Shown here: piece after piece, positions 1 to 8,689 of the stretch
How the letters are laid out: the number at the start of each line of letters is the position of its first letter
How positions within the stretch are numbered: the stretch's first letter is position 1
Source of the DNA: Bacillota bacterium
GTDB lineage: Bacteria; Bacillota; Clostridia; Lachnospirales; Lachnospiraceae
Assembly: GCA_023398375.1 (NCBI GenBank)
Contig: JAEWSH010000073.1
Span: forward strand, 25,802-89,801
Length of the DNA: 64,000 nucleotides
Direction of reading: 5' to 3'
Notes under the pieces: model-generated
Told to the model about the DNA's origin: nothing
The model's input: only the letters and a program-made list of their open reading frames with translations
Databases searched by the model: none
Program-made: the position numbers and the translations under genes

Positions 1-76
1 TTTTTGTTTGCACACCATGGGCGGGCGCTAACGTATAGTCTCTAAGTTCCGCTACAGTCATTTCTATTAATTCCAT
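1..76 (-). CDS. N-terminus of an unidentified protein, cut by the window edge
   Basis: On the minus strand an ATG at 76 opens a frame that runs off the left edge (25 codons, beginning MELIEMTVAELRDYT). A GAGG sequence lies about ten bases upstream of this ATG, a possible ribosome binding site. The hairpin at 154-179 separates it from the gene upstream, so it could start its own transcript or be read through. Too little protein is visible to name a family. The frame stays open upstream of the ATG, so the start is uncertain. Confidence 0.35.
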   Translation of the reverse strand, partial: MELIEMTVAELRDYTLAPAHGVQTK

Positions 77-153
77 TACTGTTACGCCTCTGTTACCACA
101 AAATTTATGTACGTCACTCCTCTGGATAGATAATACTTGGCACACAATCAAAT

Positions 154-179
154 GGGCTGTTGCAATCTTGCAACAGCCC
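154..179 (-). terminator. Hairpin after the DNRLRE protein gene
   Basis: The arms GGGCTGTTGCA and TGCAACAGCCC form a perfect 11-bp stem with a four-base loop just downstream of the stop at 196. The minus-strand tract after it is only moderately T-rich, so termination efficiency is uncertain. Confidence 0.6.
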
Positions 180-195
180 TAACGTTAATTTGCTT

Positions 196-1122
196 TTAAG
201 TGATAGTTAAAATTGAAAGATTAGCCTGAACCGGTATATTTGCAAATACTACCTCAGCACCAGTTTGATTTACCAATGTCACAGTAACAGGGGTGTCAGA
301 TACCGTAATAAATGCATCCCCATTCAATTGTCCAGTTACAATAGGTGAATTGCCTAGCGCAACACTGATGCCGTCGACAGACACGGAAAATACCATATTT
401 ACAGGTCCTGCTGAACCATCTGTAGTAACCCACCAGTTAATATAATAATTGCCTGCAGCTGAAATAGTAAATTCACCAGTTGCCGCATTATAACTGATAT
501 TTTCGGACTGGTCATTAATTACGGTGTCGAAAATTACATTAGCACTGTCATTGATTAGTACGCCAGGACTTCCCTGAAGCTGTGTCTGGATTCCGGCTAG
601 ATTACCGGTAGTTCCTTGTGAATAATTAATAACTAACTGAGGTTCAAATGCAGCACCAACAGGTTTACCCCCAAATTGTATCGAAGTGGTACCATCTGGA
701 TTTGTGAGTGCAATTCCGTAATTTGGAAAATCTCCATTTAACCACTGATTTACTAAGCTCGTAATATCAATCTCAATATACGTGAGTATTTCTTCCACTG
801 TAATATCAGTGGTAATTGCCGTCGGGACATAAGTGGGCATTGTATTATACGTTACCGTATTAATATCAAAATCCGTGGTAACGCGGTTAATAACGATTGG
901 ACTTGATAAAACTCCGTTTTTATCGAAAACAAATAAACGAAGTACAGCACTATCTACTGATGCAACGGGTATCGAAGATAAATCAAATTTCAGTAAACTG
1001 ATAGTATTTAAAAAAATCGGATCCGTTCCCACTACTATAACAGCACTCGATGACAGATTATAAGTTGATAATAAACTTGAAACATAGGTGGTACCTGTAG
1101 TTAAAAGAGTTTGAGTAGCCAT
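196..1122 (-). CDS. DNRLRE-type surface protein with a BclA/C1q-like C-terminal domain
   Basis: A 308-residue protein in two parts. Residues about 5-165 resemble the DNRLRE domain, a beta-rich module of secreted or spore-surface proteins: a run of alternating beta strands with LLKFDLSSIP early, DITSLVNQWLNG in the middle and a closing PQLVINY. Residues about 175-308 resemble the C-terminal beta-sandwich of BclA-like exosporium proteins (AAGNYYINWWVTTDG, then a hydrophobic end). There is no obvious signal peptide, as for other spore-coat or exosporium proteins assembled from the cytoplasm. The start at 1122 is preferred over the ATG at 1140 because AAAGGA lies nine bases before 1122. It is a single gene flanked by a hairpin. 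A role in spore surface or adhesion is inference. Confidence 0.7.
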   Translation of the reverse strand: MATQTLLTTGTTYVSSLLSTYNLSSSAVIVVGTDPIFLNTISLLKFDLSSIPVASVDSAVLRLFVFDKNGVLSSPIVINRVTTDFDINTVTYNTMPTYVPTAITTDITVEEILTYIEIDITSLVNQWLNGDFPNYGIALTNPDGTTSIQFGGKPVGAAFEPQLVINYSQGTTGNLAGIQTQLQGSPGVLINDSANVIFDTVINDQSENISYNAATGEFTISAAGNYYINWWVTTDGSAGPVNMVFSVSVDGISVALGNSPIVTGQLNGDAFITVSDTPVTVTLVNQTGAEVVFANIPVQANLSILTIT

Positions 1123-1252
1123 TGTATCATATCCTTTCATGCCATGATTTTTTTTATAGTTATTAATGATTTACATAATGTGGCCACAGTATAGTATATT
1201 CGCCTTAATGAAATATGTTCTTGGCTTTAATAGATGTGTTTTCCTATAAATT

Positions 1253-1299
1253 AAAAAACACCCTCACAAATATACATTCAAAGTGTATATTGTGAGGAT
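1253..1299 (-). terminator. Rho-independent terminator of ndk
   Basis: CCTCACAAATATACA and TGTATATTGTGAGG form a long AT-rich stem. On the minus strand it is followed by a run of six T (complement of 1254-1259). It lies 20 bases after the ndk stop. Confidence 0.8.
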
Positions 1300-1317
1300 G
1301 TGCTATAGAGCCTCTTT

Positions 1318-1734
1318 TTAACCTTCATATCGAATCAAGTCTCTCCAAATTTCAATTTCCCGATTTGCGACTTCAACCGATTCTGAACCATGTACCGCAT
1401 TTTCCTGAACATCTGTACCATACATATAACGGATTGTTCCGGGCCTTGTCTTTGCTGGATTCGTTGCACCGTTAATTTCTCTTACAATGCTGACAACATT
1501 TTCTCCTTCCAAAACTAATACTACGACTTCAGAGGATGACATATAGTCAATCACTTCTTTAAAAAAATCCTTCTCTCTCAGATCTTTATAATGTTTCTCC
1601 AAAACTTCTCTTGTAGCCAGAACTCTGTGTGCATGAATAATTTCGAGACGGTTATCTTCATAAATAGAAATAATTTTTCCAATCAACTTTTTCTTTACTG
1701 CCTCTGGCTTAATGATTACAAGTGTTCTTTCCAT
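1318..1734 (-). CDS. ndk: Nucleoside diphosphate kinase
   Basis: A 138-residue enzyme of normal family length that transfers the gamma phosphate between nucleoside tri- and diphosphates in the cytoplasm through a phospho-histidine. The family signature NAVHGSES with the catalytic histidine is present near residue 114, the opening TLVIIKPEAV is typical, and the substrate-loop motif GATNPAKTRPGTIR is intact. AAGGGG about ten bases before the ATG is a fair ribosome binding site. It is monocistronic, with its own terminator. Confidence 0.95.
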   Translation of the reverse strand: MERTLVIIKPEAVKKKLIGKIISIYEDNRLEIIHAHRVLATREVLEKHYKDLREKDFFKEVIDYMSSSEVVVLVLEGENVVSIVREINGATNPAKTRPGTIRYMYGTDVQENAVHGSESVEVANREIEIWRDLIRYEG

Positions 1735-1877
1735 ACAATTTTTACCCCTTTACCCTATAGTTTTCTGACAGAATAATCATATGCTGCCATGTGTAAACAC
1801 AATTAGATTATACTATATTTGTTAATTTTATAAAAGGGAAAACAAGTATTTAATTCGGACAGTTTTCGGCAAATTGT

Positions 1878-3323
1878 TTACTGATCTTCTATAGGGGAAG
1901 AAAAGCTTGCTGTTTTAGAGCTGGAAGCTGTTCTTGCGAAATATTCCTTTGTTGTGGAACAGATTATTCCACTCAGTGCCAGTATGGCAATGAGATTAGG
2001 TATCGCCATGAGACCGTTAAAGATATCAGCAATATTCCATACGGCTTCGACGGTCATATAAGGTCCGATAAAGACTGCCAGTATATAGAGCCATCTAAAG
2101 ATGCTGAGCGGTTTTTTACTTCCTCCCGTCAGATACTCGAGGCAGCGTTCGCTGTAATAATTCCATCCAATGATTGAGGTAAAAGCAAAAAATACAAGGC
2201 ACATCATAAGCAGGAATGAAGAAAGTGCGGCATTTAGAGGAAGACCTTTATTAAAGGCATTGGTAGTGACTGCGACACCCTCAAGACCGATATTCCAGGA
2301 ACCTGTGATAATAATGCTTAATCCGGTCATGGTACAGATCAGTATGGTGTCGATAAAAGTTCCTGTCATTGATACAAGCCCCTGTCGTACAGGCTCTTTT
2401 GTCTGTGCGGCAGCGGCTGCGATAGGAGCACTCCCAAGTCCGGCTTCATTTGAGAAGATTCCTCTTGCAATACCCTTCTGCATTGCTATGGTGATTGCAC
2501 CGAGTGCGCCTCCAGCTGCTGCCCTGAGGCCGAAAGCACCTTCCATAATTTCTATAAAAGCGCCTGGGATGGCTTTATAATTATAGATGATTAAAGAGAC
2601 ACAGATAACGACATAGATGATTGCCATGAATGGAACAATGATTTCGGATACGCGCGCAATACGCTGGATTCCACCGATAAGTACGAGACCTACGCAAAGA
2701 GTTATTACCGCACCGGCAATGATAATAGCGATAGAAAGATCTGTACCCAGTATAGGCACAGTCATCATACTGTTCGGATCAAAGTAGTTTTTGATGGAAG
2801 ATGTAATACCATTTACCTGAGTAAAAGTCCCTACCCCCAAAAGACCAGCACCCATCCCGAAGAATGCAAAAGCTTTTCCAAGCCACTTATACTTAAGTCC
2901 CATACCGTTTTCAATATAATAGAAAGGACCACCAAGAACATGTCCCTCTTTATCGATATTACGATATAAAATAGCAAGTAGTCCTTCTGCATATTTTGTA
3001 GCCATGCCAAAGAAAGCGGCTATCCACATCCAAAAAAGTGCACCGGGTCCGCCGGCGACAATAGCAGTCGCGACACCTACAATATTTCCGGTTCCGATAG
3101 TTGCTGAAAGAGCTGTACATAGAGCACCGAAACTTGTAACTTCACCAGTTCCGTCTTCTTCATTCTTTACCATAAAACGAAGCGCCTTTGGCAAATGAAA
3201 AAGCTGTAGGATGCCCAGTCTGATTGTCAGAAAAATTCCTACAGACAGGATCAGGGTAATCAGGGGAACTCCCCATACGATACCGTCGAACCATGAGATA
3301 AAATTGTTGATTTTTTCGAACAT
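1878..3323 (-). CDS. Sodium:alanine/glycine symporter family protein (AGCS)
   Basis: A 481-residue integral membrane protein with about ten to eleven hydrophobic segments, the normal size for the AGCS family, which imports alanine or glycine together with sodium. Typical family blocks are visible: GALCTALSATIGTGNIVGVATAI near residue 65, GPGALFWMWIAAFFGMATKYAEG, and GIFSNEAGLGSAPIAAAAAQT near residue 290. GGGAAGG precedes the ATG. The exact substrate cannot be read from the sequence. It is transcribed divergently from the AraC-type gene at 3576, and no terminator was seen downstream. Confidence 0.92.
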   Translation of the reverse strand: MFEKINNFISWFDGIVWGVPLITLILSVGIFLTIRLGILQLFHLPKALRFMVKNEEDGTGEVTSFGALCTALSATIGTGNIVGVATAIVAGGPGALFWMWIAAFFGMATKYAEGLLAILYRNIDKEGHVLGGPFYYIENGMGLKYKWLGKAFAFFGMGAGLLGVGTFTQVNGITSSIKNYFDPNSMMTVPILGTDLSIAIIIAGAVITLCVGLVLIGGIQRIARVSEIIVPFMAIIYVVICVSLIIYNYKAIPGAFIEIMEGAFGLRAAAGGALGAITIAMQKGIARGIFSNEAGLGSAPIAAAAAQTKEPVRQGLVSMTGTFIDTILICTMTGLSIIITGSWNIGLEGVAVTTNAFNKGLPLNAALSSFLLMMCLVFFAFTSIIGWNYYSERCLEYLTGGSKKPLSIFRWLYILAVFIGPYMTVEAVWNIADIFNGLMAIPNLIAILALSGIICSTTKEYFARTASSSKTASFSSPIEDQ

Positions 3324-3480
3324 TTGAAAACCTTCCCTTAACGTTATTTTTGATTCAATGAATAAATACGTCTATGTACTAATAAAATTCGACTGATTAT
3401 AACAGCAGATTCGGTCGCATAAACGCACAATTATAATTTACCTTGATTAAGGGAAAGTTGCAATAGTGTTTTTTGGTATA

Positions 3481-3510
3481 TTGACTTGGAGTAAAAAACA
3501 GGTGTATGAT
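3481..3510 (+). promoter_or_regulatory. Sigma-A-type promoter for the AraC/GyrI gene
   Basis: TTGACT at 3481-3486 and TATGAT at 3505-3510, 18 bases apart, 66 bases before the start codon. Predicted from the consensus only. Confidence 0.65.
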
Positions 3511-3575
3511 ACAGCAAAATCGGTCAAGATTTGCACACTGCAATATGTTAATCTTTTGATATCGGAGGTGCTGGT

Positions 3576-4484
3576 ATGGAGAAAACCAATTCTCTGCAAG
3601 TTGTTCAAATGCTGCAGGAGTATATTGAGAAAAACCTTACAAAAACCATTTCACTAAAGGAACTGGCAGATTTTTCAGGTTATTCGCCGTGGCATGTGGG
3701 TCATATGTTTAAGGAAATTTCCGGTAAAAGTCCATATGAATATATTCGATTAAGAAGGCTGACCAAGGCAGCGCTCTTGATGAGAGATGAAAACATAAAA
3801 GTGATAGACGTCGCACTTGATTTTGTTTTTGACAGTCAGGAGGGCTTTACCAGGGCATTTACAAAGGAATTTGGAATCTCGCCATACAAATATCACAAGC
3901 AGACACCGCCGATCAAACTTTTTGTACCTCCCAAGGTATATGACAATTACCGGGCATTGCATTATGTGCCGGTCAAAAAGGAAAGGATGGATGAAGTTAT
4001 GAAAACAGTTTTTGTGCAGATCATTGAAAGACCTGAAAGAAAATGTCTTTTAAAAAGAGGAAAACAAGCAAAAGAATATTTTGAATACTGTGAAGAGGTA
4101 GGATGCGATGTATGGAATGTCTTGACCAGTGTAAAGGAAGCTTTATATGAACCGATCGGAATGTGGATGCCTCAAAACCTGAGAGGGAATACTTCCGAAT
4201 ATGTGCAGGGCGTGGAAGTGCCGATGGGTTACGATAAGGCAGTTCCGGAAGGCTACGAGATCATTGTGCTGCCGCCTTGCAGTATGATGGTATTTCAGGG
4301 AGAACCCTATGAAGATGAGAAGTTTTCGGAAGCGATCGGAGAAGTATGGGAGCATATTGATAAATTCAATCCAGAGTTATACGGTTATCAATGGGCACCG
4401 GAAAAAGGACCAAGATTTCAGTTAGCCCCTATGGGCTATCGCGGATATATTGAAGCAAGACCAGTTCAAAAATGTGAACAATAA
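3576..4484 (+). CDS. AraC-family regulator with GyrI-like effector domain
   Basis: A 302-residue transcription factor. Residues about 8-108 carry the two helix-turn-helix units of the AraC family (SLKELADFSGYSPWHVGHMFKE, then DVALDFVFDSQEGFTRAFTKEFGISPYKY). Residues about 135-298 match a GyrI-like (SOUL/BmrR-type) small-molecule binding domain, as in Rob or MarA-like regulators with a sensor. GGAGGT lies six bases upstream of the ATG. The ligand is unknown; such proteins often respond to hydrophobic or cationic compounds. A second protein of the same architecture is encoded at 62596-63516. Confidence 0.88.
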   Translation: MEKTNSLQVVQMLQEYIEKNLTKTISLKELADFSGYSPWHVGHMFKEISGKSPYEYIRLRRLTKAALLMRDENIKVIDVALDFVFDSQEGFTRAFTKEFGISPYKYHKQTPPIKLFVPPKVYDNYRALHYVPVKKERMDEVMKTVFVQIIERPERKCLLKRGKQAKEYFEYCEEVGCDVWNVLTSVKEALYEPIGMWMPQNLRGNTSEYVQGVEVPMGYDKAVPEGYEIIVLPPCSMMVFQGEPYEDEKFSEAIGEVWEHIDKFNPELYGYQWAPEKGPRFQLAPMGYRGYIEARPVQKCEQ

Positions 4485-4524
4485 AAAATACCTCTTGGAT
4501 TAATTGATATTAGTCCGAGAGGTG
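4485..4524 (-). terminator. Bidirectional terminator between convergent genes
   Basis: ACCTCTTGGA and TCCGAGAGGT form the stem. The left side has AAAAAA, giving a T run on the minus strand; the stop codon of the YoaK-family gene lies inside the hairpin. Confidence 0.7.
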
Positions 4525-5202
4525 TCTTTGATTGTTTACATTTTCTTTTTCCCTGTCTATGAACATCATTAGAAATCCTGCCAGTAAAAACAAGTCACAG
4601 GCAATGATAGCTCGTTCCTGCCATATTGTGACGCAGAAATTTCCGAGAACGGCCCCAATCACAAAGAAAAGAATGATTCCATAGAACAGGATTCCCTTTC
4701 TTGCGTCCTCTTTATTCTGCGTATGGAAGAATTGCGAAATCGACTGTGTTGCGGTACGCAGATTGCCAATGCACATAGTAGTGGCTATCCCATGACCGTT
4801 AATTTTTCGAAACGTTTCTACCTGGATCCCGCAGGCAAAAGAGGTCAGGCTGTTCGCCAGAAGATTAACATTCTGCGAAAGAAAACTTACGAAGAGCAGT
4901 ACAACTGCTTCCAAGAGTATGGTAAGTTGTCTCCAATGCAGTATTTTAGTTCCTTTTAAGGTAAGTCTTGTGACGTCTGCAATTGCAATACCTACTGCAA
5001 ATGCAAATACTGGACACCCGTATCGCAATGCTGCCAGCCAATTGCCTTCTGATAAGTCGATTCCCATCAGTAAAATGTTACCAGTCTGTGCATTTGCAAA
5101 TACATGTCCCCGGCATACATAAGAATAAGCGTCCATAAAGCCGCCTGCCAACGCTAATAGAATTCCTAGCTGTAATGATTCTGATATTTGTTCTTTTTTC
5201 AT
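4510..5202 (-). CDS. YoaK-family (DUF1275) membrane protein
   Basis: A 230-residue membrane protein with about six hydrophobic segments. The opening LALAGGFMDAYSYVCRGHVFANAQTGNILLMG is the DUF1275/YoaK signature, as is the mid-protein GIQVETFRKINGHGIATTMCIGNLRTATQ. Function of the family is not firmly established; transport has been suggested. The ATG at 5202 is chosen over 5208 because AGGA sits six bases before it. It is convergent with the AraC-type gene and shares its terminator. Confidence 0.88.
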   Translation of the reverse strand: MKKEQISESLQLGILLALAGGFMDAYSYVCRGHVFANAQTGNILLMGIDLSEGNWLAALRYGCPVFAFAVGIAIADVTRLTLKGTKILHWRQLTILLEAVVLLFVSFLSQNVNLLANSLTSFACGIQVETFRKINGHGIATTMCIGNLRTATQSISQFFHTQNKEDARKGILFYGIILFFVIGAVLGNFCVTIWQERAIIACDLFLLAGFLMMFIDREKENVNNQRHLSD

Positions 5203-5441
5203 AAACATTCCTATCTGCGGCCAAAGGTCGCGTGTCGGTATCCTTTTTTTATTTTATCACAGTTGTATGAAAAGGGTAGTAAAATAGTAAAAATAGAACA
5301 AAAGGTTGTAAGTCCGTAAAAATAATCATATAATTGACCCAATAGTCTTAGAATTTGTTAATGTTTACGGATTATTTGAATGTGTATCAGAGAAAATAAT
5401 ACAACATGTACATTATTTTATAAAATAAAGAGGTGACTTGT

Positions 5442-6938
5442 GTGAGAATTTCAACCAGGAAAAGTCTGCTTGCATTTTTATTATGCATAATACTAATTAT
5501 ATTTTTGGTCAGTGACAGTGGAAATTCTGTAAAAAAAGAGATTACAGTCAATACGGATAAAGTGGCCTATTTCGAAGAAGAAAAAAATGCATTTGGAAAT
5601 ATAACAGCTCCTTCTGATTTTGACTGGAGACAATGCGATGGAACGGTTCTGAATTTCCTTTTGGAAGATAATATCAATGCGAATATCTTGTCTAAGGAAG
5701 TTGAAAAATTTACCAATGCCACGGGAATAGAAGTCAATATAAAATGTGTAGATTTTAATACCTTAGTAGAAAAAATCAATATGGATTTTATTTCCAAGAC
5801 AGCACAGTATGATTTGATCTATGTAGACCCTTATCAGACATTGGATCGCTTTTCAGACAGCCTGGAAGATCTGTATCTTTATGAAAATAATAATAATTTA
5901 CCTCATATTGTGGGAGGGCTCGAAAGTTTTCAGAAAGAGCATACCTATATCTGCTCTTTTTTTAAAAATAAGGAAAAGCTGTGTGCCATACCTTTTGATT
6001 CTACCAGTATGATTCTATTTTACAGAAAAGATATTTTTAAAAAATATGGAGAAGAGATGAAGAAAGATCTGGGTTACGTTCCACAGCCCGGAACGGTATC
6101 CTTTACATGGGAAAATTATTTGGAAACGGCAGAGTGGATTTCTGAAAATGTTCCCAAATCAGAAATAAAATATAGCAGTCTTAACATGTCAGCAAAGCAT
6201 AATTCTATCTATACGGAATTTTCTAATTTTCTGAGTGCTTATGGAGGGAACTTTTTTAAAGAAGGGAATGCTCATTTATATGGAGTGGAGGCAGCTAAGG
6301 ATTTACAGACAGATACGGAAGAATTTAGAAAGGCACTGTCTGTCTATAAAGAGTACGCTGAACTGGAACCTTCAGAAGCAGGATTTAACTGGACCCAGGT
6401 AACGGATGCATTTAAAAAGGGTGACGTTGCCATGATGATTAATTGGGATGAAAATGCAGCAGCGATTGAGAGTAAGAAAGACTCGGCAGTTGCAGAAAAA
6501 GTGGGATATGGGATCCTTCCTTTAGGGGATGTGAGAAGTGCCTGCATTTATGGGGGATCCGGAATCGGAATCAATTCCTATGCCGGAGAACATGAGAAGT
6601 TAGCAGCATGGATGTTTATTGTATGGGCAACATCTCCACAAGTACAATTAGCAGCCTTTCTGGGAGAAGAAGGTGGAAATCTTCCAACCAGGACAAGTCT
6701 GATCAGACTGATTGAGGCAAAATACATGTTTCAGCTTCCACAATCTTCTGCGGCAATCCGCTCTTTAAAGAAAAATTATGCGTATTACAGACCTAAAATG
6801 GGCAAAAATTATGAATTTGAAGAAATCATGGTAAATCATTTATATCTTATGGTTCACGAAAATGTAGATGAAGAAACAACTGCCCAAAATATGAAGAGTG
6901 ATTGGGAAAAGATAGTAAAGGAGATGGATGAAGATTGA
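5442..6938 (+). CDS. Extracellular solute-binding protein, probable sensor partner of the YesM-like kinase
   Basis: A 498-residue family-1-type solute-binding protein. A hydrophobic N-terminus (about residues 7-24) acts as a signal peptide or membrane anchor; no lipobox cysteine is seen at its end. The body has the features of sugar-binding proteins, for example DLIYVDPYQTLD, PFDSTSMILFYRKDIFKKYG and GDVAMMINWDENAA. GTG at 5442 is the likely start because AGAGGTG lies just upstream; the GTG at 5433 is itself part of that site. Its stop overlaps the kinase start, and the real importer further down has its own binding lipoprotein. This one therefore probably delivers ligand information to the kinase, as in three-component sugar-sensing systems (inference). 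Confidence 0.85.
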   Translation: MRISTRKSLLAFLLCIILIIFLVSDSGNSVKKEITVNTDKVAYFEEEKNAFGNITAPSDFDWRQCDGTVLNFLLEDNINANILSKEVEKFTNATGIEVNIKCVDFNTLVEKINMDFISKTAQYDLIYVDPYQTLDRFSDSLEDLYLYENNNNLPHIVGGLESFQKEHTYICSFFKNKEKLCAIPFDSTSMILFYRKDIFKKYGEEMKKDLGYVPQPGTVSFTWENYLETAEWISENVPKSEIKYSSLNMSAKHNSIYTEFSNFLSAYGGNFFKEGNAHLYGVEAAKDLQTDTEEFRKALSVYKEYAELEPSEAGFNWTQVTDAFKKGDVAMMINWDENAAAIESKKDSAVAEKVGYGILPLGDVRSACIYGGSGIGINSYAGEHEKLAAWMFIVWATSPQVQLAAFLGEEGGNLPTRTSLIRLIEAKYMFQLPQSSAAIRSLKKNYAYYRPKMGKNYEFEEIMVNHLYLMVHENVDEETTAQNMKSDWEKIVKEMDED

Positions 6939-8689
6939 AATACAGAACGTTTCAAGGAAAAACTTTTCAACATCAGCTGCTGATCATGATGTCTGCCTGT
7001 ATTATCATCCCGATACTCTTTGTTATTTTACTTTTTCACAGTGTAAAGGGAATTATTATTCGAAAATACAGCGAATCGGCGCAGCAATCTGTCAGGATCG
7101 CCGCTGATAATATCGATTATCTTTTGGAAGATATTACGAATATTACCAATTCCATACTTACCAATCATGATATTATGGATGCTTTAAAGATGCAGCAAGG
7201 GGATGAATTTCTTGAGAAGCTGAATAGTTTTTATGTATCCAGCTTTTATGTGGAGGGCATTTATGTAGAATCAAAAAATGGATACCAATATGTAGGCAGT
7301 AATATTGTAAAGGGAGAAGATCATTTTATTAAGAAGGAGTTGGAGAGCACTTCCGGTGAGATACTATGGTTTCCTACCAGAAAACAAACGGTGCAGATTC
7401 TTACGGGAAAACTGGATAAAAGCTATTTTACTTTAGGCAGAAAAATGATAGATGTAAACTCTCTGGAAGAGTTGGGATATATGAATGTAACTATTGACGA
7501 ATATGTATTAAGGCAGTTTTACAGTACTTTGATGGAAGCAGGTACACAAGTATTTATCTGCGATGAAAAAGGCAATATGATAAGTAATATGAAGAAGGAC
7601 TTTGAATCTATATCAAAATCCGAACATACGTATCTAAACGAGATATTTTCTGGTAAGGATACTGGTTATGTGGAATATGAAGAAGAAGGGATACCTTATG
7701 TTGCAATCTACTCCAGTCTAAGCCAGAATAGCTGGCGTATCGTAAAAACAGTGCCTAAAAAAATACTATACGCGGAAATCAATAAGATGCAGGATATGGT
7801 CCTTATAGGAGCCTTTATTGTTGGTATCATTATGTTCCTGGTTTCTTATCTGTATTCCAAAATGCTTACAAGACCTATTTCCAAAATGATCGGTCAGATG
7901 GCAGAGGTGGAAGCGGGAAACTTAAATGTTACGGTAGACATTCAGACAAACAAAGAAATGCGTGATCTTGGAAATAGTTTTAATCATATGGTTCAAAGAG
8001 TCAGACATTTGGTGGATGAAGTGGTAGAGACGGAACGTAACAAAAATGAAATGGAACTGGAAGTACTTCATGCACAGATCAATCCCCATTTTTTATATAA
8101 TACTTTGAATACGATTCGCTTAATGGCTAAAATGAAAGGAGAAGACAATATCAGTGATGCAGTGGTGGCTTTGGTCAAACTTTTGAGGGTAAGTATTAAT
8201 ATGGGAAAAAGCATGATCAGGGTAAAGGATGAAATTACTTATGTGGAGAATTATTTGCTGATTCAGAGACTTCGATTTAATCAGCAGTTTGAAATGAGGT
8301 ATGAGATCCTAAGTGAGGCAGAGGAGCTTTTTATTCCCAAGCTTATTTTACAGCCAATCGTAGAAAATGCATTGATCTATTGTGCTGAAGAACTGGAAGA
8401 AAGGGGAGAGACTCTGATGATACGCATCTATTCGCAGAAATTGGAGGAAAGAATGGATATTATCGTAGAGGATAATGGACCGGGGATGGCAGATGATGTA
8501 TTAAATAACATTCTAAAGGATGAAAAGGATATTAATAAATTTAGTACAGTAGGGTTGAACAATGTAAATCAAAGAGTAAAAATGTATTTTGGAGAAGCGT
8601 ATCAAATTCAGATTATTTCTGAGAAGGGGAGGGGAACGAAGGTCATAATACCTATCCCGATCAGACAGAAGGTGGAGGAACATGTATAA
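6935..8689 (+). CDS. YesM/LytS-like sensor histidine kinase
   Basis: A 584-residue membrane kinase. There is a transmembrane segment at about 14-37, a large extracellular sensor, a second segment near 285-305, then HAMP, a His_kinase domain with LHAQINPHFLYNT (phosphorylated histidine in PHFLYN) and a C-terminal ATPase with VEDNGPGM. It starts at a TTG that overlaps the upstream stop as TTGA, with AAAGGAG eleven bases before. It overlaps the next gene by eight bases. It should phosphorylate the regulator encoded at 8682 in response to an extracellular sugar. Confidence 0.92.
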   Translation: MKYRTFQGKTFQHQLLIMMSACIIIPILFVILLFHSVKGIIIRKYSESAQQSVRIAADNIDYLLEDITNITNSILTNHDIMDALKMQQGDEFLEKLNSFYVSSFYVEGIYVESKNGYQYVGSNIVKGEDHFIKKELESTSGEILWFPTRKQTVQILTGKLDKSYFTLGRKMIDVNSLEELGYMNVTIDEYVLRQFYSTLMEAGTQVFICDEKGNMISNMKKDFESISKSEHTYLNEIFSGKDTGYVEYEEEGIPYVAIYSSLSQNSWRIVKTVPKKILYAEINKMQDMVLIGAFIVGIIMFLVSYLYSKMLTRPISKMIGQMAEVEAGNLNVTVDIQTNKEMRDLGNSFNHMVQRVRHLVDEVVETERNKNEMELEVLHAQINPHFLYNTLNTIRLMAKMKGEDNISDAVVALVKLLRVSINMGKSMIRVKDEITYVENYLLIQRLRFNQQFEMRYEILSEAEELFIPKLILQPIVENALIYCAEELEERGETLMIRIYSQKLEERMDIIVEDNGPGMADDVLNNILKDEKDINKFSTVGLNNVNQRVKMYFGEAYQIQIISEKGRGTKVIIPIPIRQKVEEHV

